Assembly: GCA_023390775.1 (NCBI GenBank)
Contig: JAEWCF010000074.1
Coordinates: 1 to 35,243 of the forward strand
Direction of reading: 5' to 3'
Source of the DNA: Bacteroidota bacterium
GTDB taxonomy: Bacteria; Bacteroidota; Bacteroidia; Flavobacteriales; Flavobacteriaceae
DNA length: 35,243 nucleotides
A program made the position numbers and the translations under genes. Every line of letters starts with the position of its first letter. Position 1 is the first letter of the stretch. Below, piece after piece: positions 22,404-30,812 of the stretch. The notes beneath the pieces were generated by a model that was given only the letters and a program-made list of their open reading frames with translations, did not search any database and had not been told where the DNA came from.

Positions 22404-23540
22404 TTAGTCACAGGGTGTTGTCAGGGAACTGATGTATTGGCTCATGAGCGCAACCCCTTCCTCGTGCACGATGGTGCGGCCGATGATGGGCATCATGACC
22501 GATTGGTCGGTCGAACTCATGCGGTGGATCATCTCGGAGCGGTCCGGATCTCCCGCCCGGATTACGTACGGCTTGTCAGGTATGCTCTGCGTCGGCTCCA
22601 TGCAAACGCCAAAGAGGTACATGTCATTGTTGCTGAAGTTGAACCGCATCGGTGCATAGTCGCAATGCGCTCCGTCACGGTGGCAATGCGCGCAATTCAT
22701 ATCGATGTAGGACCGTGCCCGAAGTGCGAGCGGTTTGCTGGTGTCTTTCCAGTCCACGGTGGAATTGATGTTTGCTGGAACGCTTTCAAGATAGCCTTCG
22801 GCGATCCATTTCTGCAACTGGTTTTGCTGCGAAGTTCCGTAATCATATGTATAATTGAGGTTCTGTGGCTTCGGCCCGATGGGTATGACCACCTCGCCAA
22901 GCGACGTGTGGTTCGGGTTCAGCTTATGGCAGGTGTGGCATTCGATCGACGCCGGAACCTTGTAATCGGTATGCTTTTGTACGCCGTTCTCCATCCAATC
23001 GATCGGGACGGTCGTGCCGTTGCCATCGGTATCGAGGAACGCCTCGGTCATGTCATCGTTCCAAAGATAGTTGTAGGTCTCCCAGCCGCTGTCATCGGAC
23101 TGCCCGGGAACATTGTACGACGATTCCCTCTTTTTGATCAGGATACGCGTTTCGATAATCCGCGTCGTGTTCCCGGGAAGGACATTGTCGTAGTAAAAAG
23201 TCTTGATCAGGGCCGACCCCACCGGAAAATCCAGGATGTTGTCATCCCCGTCATAAGTGGCCTTGACCCCCGACGGCATCCAGACAAAGCGCTTCTTGTG
23301 TGCGTAATCGCTAAAGAGTTCGCTCGCCGGCTTATACGGCAGGACTTTATAGGAGGGAACCTGGTTTTTTAGCTCGCCATCGAAGAATTTGTAGTCCGAA
23401 AGTTTCGGGTAGGGCACCTGCGTCAGGTCCATGACAACGGGCGATACGGGGATGTATTCATCTTCGGGATCGTCATCGGAACAACGGACAAAGACCGCAA
23501 GGGAAAGCGCGATCAGGACGGCCAGGTAAAATTTCTTCAT
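22404..23540 (-). CDS. Diheme c-type cytochrome lipoprotein (SO2930/TIGR03806-like)
   Basis: A 378-residue exported lipoprotein of the SO2930-type diheme cytochrome family as I recognise it (TIGR03806). It has a signal sequence with lipid-attachment Cys20 (AVFVRC) followed by SDDDPEDE, an acidic stretch of the kind that directs Bacteroidota lipoproteins to the cell surface. Two heme c motifs are present, CHTCH (201-205) and CAHCH (283-287), separated by the usual helical segment. The conserved region near FVWMPSGVKATYDGDDNILD also fits the family. The start is the ATG at 23540; a longer frame from 23603 runs through the promoter. It is followed at 16 nt by an FG-GAP gene. Electron donor and acceptor are unknown. 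Confidence 0.85.
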   Translation of the reverse strand: MKKFYLAVLIALSLAVFVRCSDDDPEDEYIPVSPVVMDLTQVPYPKLSDYKFFDGELKNQVPSYKVLPYKPASELFSDYAHKKRFVWMPSGVKATYDGDDNILDFPVGSALIKTFYYDNVLPGNTTRIIETRILIKKRESSYNVPGQSDDSGWETYNYLWNDDMTEAFLDTDGNGTTVPIDWMENGVQKHTDYKVPASIECHTCHKLNPNHTSLGEVVIPIGPKPQNLNYTYDYGTSQQNQLQKWIAEGYLESVPANINSTVDWKDTSKPLALRARSYIDMNCAHCHRDGAHCDYAPMRFNFSNNDMYLFGVCMEPTQSIPDKPYVIRAGDPDRSEMIHRMSSTDQSVMMPIIGRTIVHEEGVALMSQYISSLTTPCD

Positions 23541-23561
23541 GGGGTTTTGGAAATTGGTTTT

Positions 23562-23569
23562 CAAAAATA
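23562..23569 (-). promoter_or_regulatory. -7 element for diheme cytochrome gene
   Basis: TATTTTTG on the minus strand, about 21 nt before the ATG at 23540. Supports the shorter start. Confidence 0.5.
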
Positions 23570-23669
23570 GAAAAATATTTATAATAACCACGTTCAAAAC
23601 CAATTAACCGCAACCTTTGTGTTGTAAAACCTTTAATTTATCAATCCGGGCGCGAATTTCTTGGCAAAT

Positions 23670-25040
23670 TCAAATCCCGGGACTGTCATCGCGTTTATCC
23701 TCAAATGCAGCGCCGCGCACCAGGTCTTCGGGCAGTGATTTTTTTGCCTTGGCGCCCATTCGTTTGAGTTTTTCGACGCTCCCGATCAGGTTCCCATTGC
23801 CCGTGTGGAGTTTTTTCAGGGCTTCGTCATACGCCTTCCGGCCTTCTTCCATCTTTTTGCCCACCGTTGAAAGGTCCGAAATCAAACCCTCGAACTTATC
23901 ATAAAGAGCCCCTGCCTGCCGCGCGATCTCGATGGCATTTTCCTGCTGTTTTCGGTTGGTCCACATGGAATCGATGGTGCGCAGGGTAGCCAGCAACGTC
24001 GCGGGAGTGACAATGACGATATTGCGTTCGAACGCCTTGTTGTATAGCGTCGGGTCCTCGCGAAGCGCAAGGGCAAATGCGGGCTCGATGGGGATGAAGA
24101 GCAACACGAAGTCCGGGCTGTCGATCTTGTAGAGATGGTGGTAATTCTTAGCGCCCAATTGCTCCACATGCCGCCTTATCGATGCGACGTGCTCACGCAG
24201 ATGCCCGTTGCGCGCGACCTCGTCTTCTTCATTGCAGCACCGTTCATAAGCGGTAAGCGAGACCTTGGAATCGATGATCAGTTTTTTGCCGTCGGGAAGG
24301 TTGACAACCACATCGGGATACATGCGCGAGCCTCCATCGGTCGTGAACGATTGCTGGATGTCGTATTCCCGGCCGCGTTCGAGCCCCGATTTTTCGAGCA
24401 CGCGTTCAAGTACAAGCTCGCCCCAATTTCCCTGCATCTTGCTATCGCCCTTGAGCGCACGGGTCAAATTGACGGTCTCGCGGCTCATTTGCTGGTTCAT
24501 GAGCATGATGTTTCCGATGTGTTCGCGAAGTGCCGAATGGTAAACGATGCTCTCCTTGTGGGTATCATCGACTTTTTTTTCGAAAAGCTGGATCTTTTCC
24601 TGCAAGGGATGCAGCATATTGTGCAGGTTTTCCCGATTCTGCTCGGTGAACCGCTGCGATTTCTCTTCCAGGATGCGGTTGGCGAGGTTTTCAAATTCCT
24701 TGTGGAACTTTTGCCGGAGATCATCGGTTTCCCGGCGGTATTCGTCGCTTCGGGCCGCTAGGTTTTCATGATCGGCCTGCAGCCTTGCGTGCCTTATGGC
24801 AAGCTGTTCCCGATCGGCGCGCGAATTTTCGAGCATCGACCTGAGCTCCCCAAGCCTGGCTTCCATCTGTGCCCTCTCGGCCGAGGCCTGTTCCCGCACC
24901 TGCTCATACCGTGACTGCCAACCGGCCGCTTTTTCCGAAATCGCGGCAAACTCTCCTTGGTTGCCAGGCAACCATTTCCGGCCAACCAAAATCCCGATTG
25001 CGAATGCAAAGGCAGCCCCCGCAACATAAATCCATTCCAT
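23670..25040 (-). CDS. rmuC: RmuC-family DNA recombination protein
   Basis: A 456-residue protein with an N-terminal membrane helix (about 4-22), a long coiled coil (about 30-200) and the RmuC domain (about 200-420). Key motifs are GNWGELVLERVLEKSGL (204-220), YPDVVVNLPDG with D243 and IIDSKVSL with D257 and K259, the PD-(D/E)XK nuclease plan expected of RmuC. In E. coli RmuC limits recombination between short inverted repeats; the biochemical activity is still inferred. The start is MEWIYVAG because a -7 box (TACATTTG, 25064-25057) lies between it and the longer frame start at 25109. It lies 90 nt downstream of a small membrane-protein gene but has its own promoter. Confidence 0.9.
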   Translation of the reverse strand: MEWIYVAGAAFAFAIGILVGRKWLPGNQGEFAAISEKAAGWQSRYEQVREQASAERAQMEARLGELRSMLENSRADREQLAIRHARLQADHENLAARSDEYRRETDDLRQKFHKEFENLANRILEEKSQRFTEQNRENLHNMLHPLQEKIQLFEKKVDDTHKESIVYHSALREHIGNIMLMNQQMSRETVNLTRALKGDSKMQGNWGELVLERVLEKSGLERGREYDIQQSFTTDGGSRMYPDVVVNLPDGKKLIIDSKVSLTAYERCCNEEDEVARNGHLREHVASIRRHVEQLGAKNYHHLYKIDSPDFVLLFIPIEPAFALALREDPTLYNKAFERNIVIVTPATLLATLRTIDSMWTNRKQQENAIEIARQAGALYDKFEGLISDLSTVGKKMEEGRKAYDEALKKLHTGNGNLIGSVEKLKRMGAKAKKSLPEDLVRGAAFEDKRDDSPGI

Positions 25041-25056
25041 AAGGTTTGCTTTTTCC

Positions 25057-25064
25057 CAAATGTA
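25057..25064 (-). promoter_or_regulatory. -7 element for rmuC
   Basis: TACATTTG on the minus strand, 17 nt before the rmuC ATG at 25040. Confidence 0.55.
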
Positions 25065-25077
25065 AAATTTTGCGCAT

Positions 25078-25102
25078 AAAAAAAGCGGCTTTACGGAGCC
25101 GC
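25078..25102 (-). terminator. Terminator after the small membrane protein gene
   Basis: GCGGCT (25085-25090), loop TTACGG, AGCCGC (25097-25102). Minus-strand U-tract of about seven. It separates this gene from rmuC. Confidence 0.8.
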
Positions 25103-25130
25103 CTTTCAAAGGGTTTTGGTTTTATAGAGG

Positions 25131-25400
25131 TTATGATGGTTCAAAATTTATTTCCAGCCTGCGGGCCCGCACAGGCCTGCGTGAAAATTTATTGTAGACA
25201 AATGCTTTCATGCGTCTTTTCTGGGTCAGGATGATGGGCATATTGATGAGTACCCCTACCACGCAAACCAGCATCAGTATCAGGAGCAGGCTCATGTAAA
25301 TGAGGTGATTGGCTTCGGAGGTGATGCGGAAATCGGTTACCAAAAAATATCCTGAGATCATAAAAACCGCCAGGGATATGATGAGTGAGATGGTTTTCAT
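25131..25400 (-). CDS. Small two-helix membrane protein
   Basis: An 89-residue protein with two predicted membrane helices (about 4-22 and 33-57, LIYMSLLLILMLVCVVGVLI) and a basic tail (QKRRMKAFVYNKFSRRPVRARR), which the positive-inside rule would put in the cytoplasm. No family recognised. It has its own terminator. A short membrane accessory role is possible, but nothing in the neighbourhood points to one. Confidence 0.65.
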   Translation of the reverse strand: MKTISLIISLAVFMISGYFLVTDFRITSEANHLIYMSLLLILMLVCVVGVLINMPIILTQKRRMKAFVYNKFSRRPVRARRLEINFEPS

Positions 25401-25531
25401 AGCAGTTGATTTTAGTTAGTTAATCGGGAGCTTCGGCGGGTCAATCCGGTGCCCTCTAAATTTTTAACTAAATTACTGCGACGCTTCAAGAACCGATTAT
25501 AGAATTTCCGCAAAGTCTTATATAATTCTTA

Positions 25532-25551
25532 TTAACATATAATTATGTTAA
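25532..25551. promoter_or_regulatory. A/T-rich perfect inverted repeat
   Basis: TTAACATA (25532-25539), loop TAAT, TATGTTAA (25544-25551), in the 160-nt gap between the MATE stop and the small membrane protein start. There is no following T run, so it is a weak terminator at best. It could be an operator. Confidence 0.4.
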
Positions 25552-25560
25552 CTAAAACGG

Positions 25561-26982
25561 TCAAACTTTTATATTTTTCCAATGTCCCCGCCTGAAAATC
25601 AGGTATCCAACCACTGTGATCATCGTCTCGGCAACCGGAATCGCGATGAAGACTCCGGTCGGCCCCATCTGCATGTATTTAGCCAGAAAGTAAGCGAGCG
25701 GAATCTGAAAAAACCAAAATCCGGCCAGGTTTATCCATGTTGGCGTCCACGTATCGCCGGCCCCGTTGAACGCATTGATCAGCACCATCCCGATGCCATA
25801 AAAGACATATCCCAAAGCCATGATTCGCGCGGCTTCAACCGCAACGGCGCTTACGGCCGGGTCATTGGTGAAAAATCCGGCAAGCAATTCGGCCCCGAGC
25901 AATGAAATCAGCATGACCGAACCCATGTAAATGGCGTTGTACTTGGCCGTCTTGATGACGGATTCCTCTGCGCGCCCGATTTCCTTCGCCCCTAGATTCT
26001 GTCCTACCAACGTGGCCGCCGCATTGCTCAGCCCCCAGGCAGGAAGCAGGAAAAAAATCATGAGCCTGACAGCCGTCTGGTACCCCGCCGACCCCGTATC
26101 TCCGCCCGTGGTTGCCACCAGCTGCGCCAAAAAGATCCAGCTGCAGGAAGCGATCACAAACTGTAGTACGGCAGGGGATGCGATCTTGACAATCGCCCGA
26201 ATTTGCGGGAAATCGGGTCTGAGGTACGACAACGACATCTTCAGCAATCGTTCGCCGTTGAAGAGATGGTAAAGCTGATACAGTACACCGATACCGCGGC
26301 CTGTCGTGGTCGCGATGGCCGCTCCCGTTAGGCCAAAGGCCGGAACCGGCCCAAGACCGTTGATCAGGATCGGGCAGAGGATGATGTTGGCAATGTTTGC
26401 GATCCACAGGCTTTTCATGGCGATGGCGGCATTTCCCGCCCCGCGAAAGATTCCGTTGATCAGAAATAGCAGCATAATGACGATGCTTCCCCCCATCATG
26501 ATCCGCACGAAATCGGTACCGTGCAGTGCCGATTCGGGCGAGGCACCCATCAGCAGTAAGATATCGGTAGCGAACCAGACGCCCAAGAGAGAGATGACGG
26601 CATTGATCGCCACCGCGATCAGGATTGCCTGCATGCCCGCACGCGATGCCGCTACGGGATCTTTTTCACCGATCCTTCGGGCCACCACCGCCGTTGCCGC
26701 CATACTGATCCCTATCGCAAGCGAATAAATGATGGTCAGGACCGACTCGGTCAACCCTACGGTCTGGATGGCAAAACTGCTGTTTTCCAGATGCCCGACA
26801 AAATACAGGTCCACAAGCGCGAAAACCGATTCCATGACCATTTCCATCATCATCGGGATCGCCAGCAAAACCACCGACAGGCGAATGCTGCCCGTGGTGT
26901 AATCCACTTCCTCGCCCTTGAGCGATCGCTTGAAGACGTCGAACAGAAGGGACAATTTACTTTGCGGGTATGTATTTGCCAT
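25561..26982 (-). CDS. MATE family efflux transporter
   Basis: A 473-residue, highly hydrophobic protein with about 12 membrane helices in the inner membrane. MATE (MatE) exporters swap Na+ or H+ for cationic drugs or metabolites. Matching features are the N-terminal helix with AIPMMMEMVMESVFALVDLY, the first-half TLTESVLTIIYSLAIG-like region and a repeated second half with GLSNAAATLVGQNLGAKE. Two in-frame starts are possible, 27006 and 26982; the second (MANTYPQSK) is preferred because the first codons are unusual for the family. The substrate cannot be told. No regulator gene lies next to it. Confidence 0.88.
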   Translation of the reverse strand: MANTYPQSKLSLLFDVFKRSLKGEEVDYTTGSIRLSVVLLAIPMMMEMVMESVFALVDLYFVGHLENSSFAIQTVGLTESVLTIIYSLAIGISMAATAVVARRIGEKDPVAASRAGMQAILIAVAINAVISLLGVWFATDILLLMGASPESALHGTDFVRIMMGGSIVIMLLFLINGIFRGAGNAAIAMKSLWIANIANIILCPILINGLGPVPAFGLTGAAIATTTGRGIGVLYQLYHLFNGERLLKMSLSYLRPDFPQIRAIVKIASPAVLQFVIASCSWIFLAQLVATTGGDTGSAGYQTAVRLMIFFLLPAWGLSNAAATLVGQNLGAKEIGRAEESVIKTAKYNAIYMGSVMLISLLGAELLAGFFTNDPAVSAVAVEAARIMALGYVFYGIGMVLINAFNGAGDTWTPTWINLAGFWFFQIPLAYFLAKYMQMGPTGVFIAIPVAETMITVVGYLIFRRGHWKNIKV

Positions 26983-27013
26983 TGGCCAAAATTTGGATGA
27001 AGGCAAATATCAT

Positions 27014-27034
27014 AAAAAAAGCCGCTGATGCGGC
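27014..27034 (-). terminator. Terminator after the disordered-protein gene
   Basis: GCCGC (27021-27025), loop TGAT, GCGGC (27030-27034), then a T run on the minus strand. It touches the stop at 27035. Confidence 0.75.
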
Positions 27035-27403
27035 CTATGGTTTATAATCGGTGTCTTTTTGATTTTCGGGATGTTCAGGCGGGTAGCGGTCCGCATCGCG
27101 GTCGTAGTTGTAATCGCGGTTTTGAAGCGACTGCGGATTCTCGATCGCACGGTTGGATGCAAATGCGCCACCGCCTTCGGTCTCAGCTGTGGGTTGGTCC
27201 GGATGGCGGGCGCGTTGGACAGATCTTGGGTTTCCGTCCTCATCGATTTCCGTTTCCCGGTCCAGGGGCCGCGCGTCCTTTTCGCCGGGATTGAAGCCGG
27301 GCGGGAGGTTTTCACTGCTGAAGCCCTCATTCAGCCCTCCGGCATGCTTTTCCTGGTGGCCGTTCCATTTATCGTTGTCCTGATCGCGTTGATTCGTTTC
27401 CAT
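27035..27403 (-). CDS. Hydrophilic, probably disordered protein
   Basis: A 122-residue protein dominated by D, E, N, P, Q, G and R, with almost no hydrophobic runs and several PG/PP turns (LPPGFNPGEKDARPL, DYNYDRDADRYPPEHPENQ). It has no signal peptide and no recognised domain. The composition predicts intrinsic disorder, like the hydrophilic stress or general-response proteins common in Flavobacteriia. The start METNQRDQDND is preferred to 27427 because the extra codons are untypical. A terminator directly follows. Function unknown. Confidence 0.6.
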   Translation of the reverse strand: METNQRDQDNDKWNGHQEKHAGGLNEGFSSENLPPGFNPGEKDARPLDRETEIDEDGNPRSVQRARHPDQPTAETEGGGAFASNRAIENPQSLQNRDYNYDRDADRYPPEHPENQKDTDYKP

Positions 27404-27480
27404 CGTTTTTATTTTAATATTACGCAAAAATCAGTTTCGCGGCGAGCGATTTAACACGCGTTTGGCACCGCGCATTTCGT

Positions 27481-27488
27481 TAATTTTG
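27481..27488 (+). promoter_or_regulatory. -7 element for the pseudouridine synthase gene
   Basis: TAATTTTG ends 3 nt before the ATG at 27492. If it is the true promoter, transcription would start at or next to the start codon, giving a leaderless mRNA. Confidence 0.5.
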
Positions 27489-27491
27489 CGC

Positions 27492-28058
27492 ATGCACCGG
27501 CACTTCGCGATTTACAAGCCCTTCGGATACCTGAGCCAATTCACCTACGAGAAGAAGCGCCCCAAAAAATTATTGGGCGAACTCTACCCGTTTCCTGCCA
27601 GCACCATGGCGATCGGGCGGCTGGACGAGGATTCCGAAGGGTTGCTGCTGCTCACCACCGATGGGAACATCAGCGAGGCGGTGCGTTCGGCCAGGGTCGA
27701 AAAGGAATATTACGTGCAGGTCGACGGGGTGATCGATCAGGCGGCTGCCGATGCGCTGTCATCCGGAGTGGAAATCGGTTTTAAGGGCATCCGCTATGTC
27801 ACCAAGCCCTGCGCGGCAAGGCTGATCCCCGATCCGATGCTTCCCCCTCGCGGAAAAAAAATCCGGGATGAACGGCACGGGCCCACGAGCTGGATATCGG
27901 TGACGGTTACCGAGGGGAAATTCCGCCAGGTCCGCAAGATGGCTGCGGCCGTTGGATTTCCGGCGTTGCGTCTGGTCAGGGTGCGCATCGGCAACGAAAA
28001 ATTGGGCGCCTTGCAACCCGGCCAGGTGCGCGAACACCAAACATTTGACATATGCTGA
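27492..28058 (+). CDS. RluE-like pseudouridine synthase
   Basis: A 188-residue cytoplasmic enzyme of the RsuA/RluB/RluE family that isomerises uridine to pseudouridine, most likely in 23S rRNA. The short form lacks the N-terminal S4 domain, as in RluE. GRLDEDSEGLLLLTTDG carries the catalytic aspartate D45, and EGKFRQVRKMAAAVG is the usual second motif. A longer frame begins at 27462, but the homology-like start MHRHFAIYKPFGYLSQF is at 27492. The 3' end overlaps the trmL start by 7 nt, so the two are coupled. Confidence 0.85.
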   Translation: MHRHFAIYKPFGYLSQFTYEKKRPKKLLGELYPFPASTMAIGRLDEDSEGLLLLTTDGNISEAVRSARVEKEYYVQVDGVIDQAAADALSSGVEIGFKGIRYVTKPCAARLIPDPMLPPRGKKIRDERHGPTSWISVTVTEGKFRQVRKMAAAVGFPALRLVRVRIGNEKLGALQPGQVREHQTFDIC

Positions 28059-28510
28059 ACATCGTTCTCGTAGAACCCGAAATCCCAAACAACACCGGCA
28101 ATATCGGCCGCCTTTGCGTGGGCATGGGCTGCAGGCTACACCTCGTACATCCGTTGGGATTCAAGATCACCGATACTGCAGTCAAGCGCGCCGGCCTGGA
28201 CTATTGGCCGCACCTAGAACTGCGCGAATATAAAAACGTGGACGAGTGGATTGCGCAGATAGCCGATCCTTCAAGGGTTTTCCTGCTGAGCGCCAAAAGT
28301 GACGTTCCTTATTTCGATGCCAATTTCCGCGATGGCGACTGGTTGGTCTTCGGGAAGGAAAGCGTCGGCCTGGATTCCGCACTGATGCAGCGGTTTGAAA
28401 ACCATCTCAAAATCCCCAAGTCGGCCAACATCAGGAGCTACAACATTGCGAATTCGGTGGCTTTTGTGGTGGGGGAGGCCCGCAGGCAAATCGGCTTCAG
28501 CGATTTATGA
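28052..28510 (+). CDS. trmL: tRNA (cytidine/uridine-34-2'-O)-methyltransferase TrmL
   Basis: A 152-residue SPOUT methyltransferase that 2'-O-methylates the wobble base (C34/U34) of leucine tRNAs, using SAM. The typical motifs are there: LVEPEIPNNTGNIGRLCVG (6-24), LVFGKESVGLD and RSYNIANSVAFVVGEARRQ, which together form the trefoil-knot SAM site. The length is exactly that of TrmL. Overlap of 7 nt with the upstream pseudouridine synthase gene points to a two-gene RNA-modification operon. Its 3' end overlaps the next gene tail to tail by 14 nt. Confidence 0.92.
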   Translation: MLNIVLVEPEIPNNTGNIGRLCVGMGCRLHLVHPLGFKITDTAVKRAGLDYWPHLELREYKNVDEWIAQIADPSRVFLLSAKSDVPYFDANFRDGDWLVFGKESVGLDSALMQRFENHLKIPKSANIRSYNIANSVAFVVGEARRQIGFSDL

Positions 28511-28994
28511 AACCGATGTATGACCGCAGGAGTTTGGTCATCGTCATCTCAAGCGAGGGTTTCGCTTCGCGGTAATCGTCCTTCAGCCTTCCGTCGGGTG
28601 CAAAGAAATCCGCGACCGTAAGTTTGGTGATGTTGCGGTCGGCATAAATTTCCTTCACGGTATATTTTACCTCAATGGCCGATGCGGTAAAACCGATCTC
28701 CATCGTATACTTGATCCTGTATTGAAATACTTCGCCCAGGTTGCGATAGTGGAAGGCATTGTCGCGGAACCCGTCGATCTTGAGGGATGTCGCGGTTACG
28801 TCATAGACATCATAAGGTTCCCTGCCTTTGTAGAAGAATGCCGGCCATGACTGGGAGAGTTCCATCAGCCTTTCGTCCGGCAAGGGCGGCCGCTCGACGA
28901 GAACCGCGGCAAATCCCGACGGGGTTAATTCCAATACGGGTTGGGCAACGGCAACTCCTGAAAAAATGAGGAAAAGCGCGGTAAATAGCTTCAT
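28497..28994 (-). CDS. Secreted protein, possibly DUF4468-like
   Basis: A 165-residue protein with a clear signal peptide (about 1-17, ending VAVAQ). The body is mixed alpha/beta, with YRIKYTMEIGFTASAIEVKY and a closing SLEMTMTKLLRSYIGFINR. The arrangement recalls the DUF4468 TBP-like family of Bacteroidota, but the match is weak. The start is MKLFTALFLI at 28994, because a -7 box (TATATTTG, 29006-28999) lies between it and the longer frame start at 29063. The box ends only 4 nt before the ATG. It overlaps the trmL 3' end by 14 nt. Confidence 0.7.
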   Translation of the reverse strand: MKLFTALFLIFSGVAVAQPVLELTPSGFAAVLVERPPLPDERLMELSQSWPAFFYKGREPYDVYDVTATSLKIDGFRDNAFHYRNLGEVFQYRIKYTMEIGFTASAIEVKYTVKEIYADRNITKLTVADFFAPDGRLKDDYREAKPSLEMTMTKLLRSYIGFINR

Positions 28995-28998
28995 GACA

Positions 28999-29006
28999 CA
29001 AATATA
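28999..29006 (-). promoter_or_regulatory. -7 element for the secreted protein gene
   Basis: TATATTTG on the minus strand, ending 4 nt before the ATG at 28994. A second case of a probably leaderless or near-leaderless mRNA. Confidence 0.55.
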
Positions 29007-29022
29007 GCAAAGGCAGGCGGGC

Positions 29023-29790
29023 CTACAAATCCTTAAAGATAAACTTAACGGCACGCGCATCAAATGCGATCTCTTCCTCGGGGAAAAGCCTGCCGAAAAC
29101 TCCGTTGGCGGTCAATTCGCCGGGAGTGCCGAAATGGACACCGTCACGCCCCATCACCACCATCGCATCGCTGGTTGCAATGGCGGCCTCGATGTCGTGG
29201 GTTGAATAGACGATGCATTTTCCGCGGCGCACGAGTTTCCTCAAAAGCCTGAAAAGCGACAATTTATGCAACAGGTCAAGATGGGTCGCGGGCTCATCGA
29301 GGATAATTACAGGAGTGTCCTGCGCCATTGCCCTGGCGATCATCACTTTTTGCACCTGGCCGTCGCTGAGTTGCGAGATTCGTCGGTGGGCCAGTTCCGA
29401 TGTACCGGTCATTTCAAGTGATTCCGCGGTAATTTCACGGTCGCGCGCGCTCAGTTTCCCGATCCAGCCTGTATGCGGATGCCGTCCCAGCGACACCAAC
29501 TCGTGGACGGTGAGGTTGCCGGCGGGGGGGCGTTCGGTGAGCACGAGGGCGATTTCGCGCGCAAGTGCCGATGCGGTGTAGGCAGCCAACGGTTTTCCCC
29601 TCAGGGACACCTCGCCCGAAAGGGACGGCTGAAGTGCGCTCAGGGTCCGCAAAAGCGTGCTTTTCCCGATGCCGTTCACCCCCACGACCGAGACGAGCGC
29701 ACCGGCGGAAAGCGAAAGGTCGATTCCGGAGGCAATTATTTTATCCGGGTATCCGATGGCCAATTCTTTTGTTTGGATCACAGGTTTCAC
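29023..29790 (-). CDS. ABC transporter ATPase, probably for cobalamin (BtuD-like)
   Basis: A 255-residue ATPase of the FecE/BtuD type, cytoplasmic partner of the permease upstream. Walker A is GVNGIGKST (37-45), the ABC signature is LSDGQ (141-145, with D for the usual second-position G), Walker B is VIILDEP (161-167) and the switch histidine is H198 in STHD. The start GTG at 29790 is chosen because it overlaps the permease TGA as GTGA, a classical coupled start; the longer frame to 29904 lies inside the permease gene. Cobalamin as substrate is inferred from the divergent riboswitch-controlled receptor. Confidence 0.88.
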   Translation of the reverse strand: MKPVIQTKELAIGYPDKIIASGIDLSLSAGALVSVVGVNGIGKSTLLRTLSALQPSLSGEVSLRGKPLAAYTASALAREIALVLTERPPAGNLTVHELVSLGRHPHTGWIGKLSARDREITAESLEMTGTSELAHRRISQLSDGQVQKVMIARAMAQDTPVIILDEPATHLDLLHKLSLFRLLRKLVRRGKCIVYSTHDIEAAIATSDAMVVMGRDGVHFGTPGELTANGVFGRLFPEEEIAFDARAVKFIFKDL

Positions 29791-30812
29791 GAGAATGGCT
29801 TTTTGACAAGGAGCCAGATTACGATTGGCGCCCCGATGATGGACGTGATGGCATTTATGGGAAGCAGGACGTCGGTGCCGGGAACCTGCGTCGCAATATC
29901 GCAAAAAATCATTACCGCTGCACCGGTGAGCATCGTGGCGGGAAACAGTATGCGGTGCGATGCCGATGCAAAAATCAGCCTGGCCATGTGTGGGACCGCC
30001 AACCCGATGAACGCGATGGGGCCCGCGAAAGCGGTGATGCTTCCCGCAAGCAGGCTCGTGGCGATGATGATCACCCAGCGTGCCGTTGAAATATTGAGGC
30101 CCATGCTCCGGGCATAATTCTCTCCAAGCAGCAGGGCATCCAACGGTTTAATACTTCGGACCGCCAATGAAAGGCCCACAAGGACCGCAACGGCCAGTAT
30201 CCCCACCGATTTCCACGGCAGGTTGCCCAGATTGCCGAGAGACCAAAAAGTGAATCTCTGCAATTGTTCGGCGGGGGCAAAATAGGTCAAAACCCCTACG
30301 ATTGCCGAGGTAAAGCTGCCAAACATCAGCCCCACGATCAAGATCGACATCGTATCGCGCATCCTGGCCGCCACCGCGAGCACCGCCAAAAGCACCAAAA
30401 GGCTACCCGCGCACGAAGCCAGGATGATTCCGCCGGGCGAGGTGAAATAGGAGGAAAGGGCCTCGGGGAGCAATCCGGCTCCCATCACCGCGAATGCGAC
30501 ACCCAGGCTCGAGCCCGAACTCAAACCCAGCACGTAGGGCCCGGCGAGCGGATTCCGGAAAAGCGTCTGCATCAATAGCCCGCTAATGGAAAGCCCCATG
30601 CCCGTCAAGAGCGCGGTCAATGCTTTGGGCAACCTGTAATCGGTGATGATGTAGCCCCATGAAGGTTTTGAGGCTTCATCCCCCGAAAGTACCGACCAAA
30701 CTTCTGCGACGGGAATGGCGACCGGTCCAAGGCAGAGGCTTGCAATTAGCAGCGCGGCCACTGCCAGGGACAACATCACGAAAATGGCGGAATGTCGCGT
30801 ATCCCTGCCCAC
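29787..30812 (-). CDS. FecCD/BtuC-type ABC permease
   Basis: A 341-residue inner-membrane permease of the FecCD family (vitamin B12, siderophore and heme importers), with about ten hydrophobic helices. Typical family texts include DYRLPKALTALLTGMGLSIS, GLMFGSFTSAIVGVLTYFA and FAGPIAFIGLAVPHMARLIF, near the coupling helix. It starts with GTG. The stop TAG of the binding-protein gene and this GTG share one G, and its own TGA overlaps the ATPase GTG. The three genes are therefore translationally coupled. Confidence 0.9.
   Translation of the reverse strand: MGRDTRHSAIFVMLSLAVAALLIASLCLGPVAIPVAEVWSVLSGDEASKPSWGYIITDYRLPKALTALLTGMGLSISGLLMQTLFRNPLAGPYVLGLSSGSSLGVAFAVMGAGLLPEALSSYFTSPGGIILASCAGSLLVLLAVLAVAARMRDTMSILIVGLMFGSFTSAIVGVLTYFAPAEQLQRFTFWSLGNLGNLPWKSVGILAVAVLVGLSLAVRSIKPLDALLLGENYARSMGLNISTARWVIIIATSLLAGSITAFAGPIAFIGLAVPHMARLIFASASHRILFPATMLTGAAVMIFCDIATQVPGTDVLLPINAITSIIGAPIVIWLLVKKPFS

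Noticed and set aside
22437..23372. Plus-strand frame of 311 codons inside the diheme cytochrome gene
   Set aside because: Antisense to the two heme motifs that identify the real gene.
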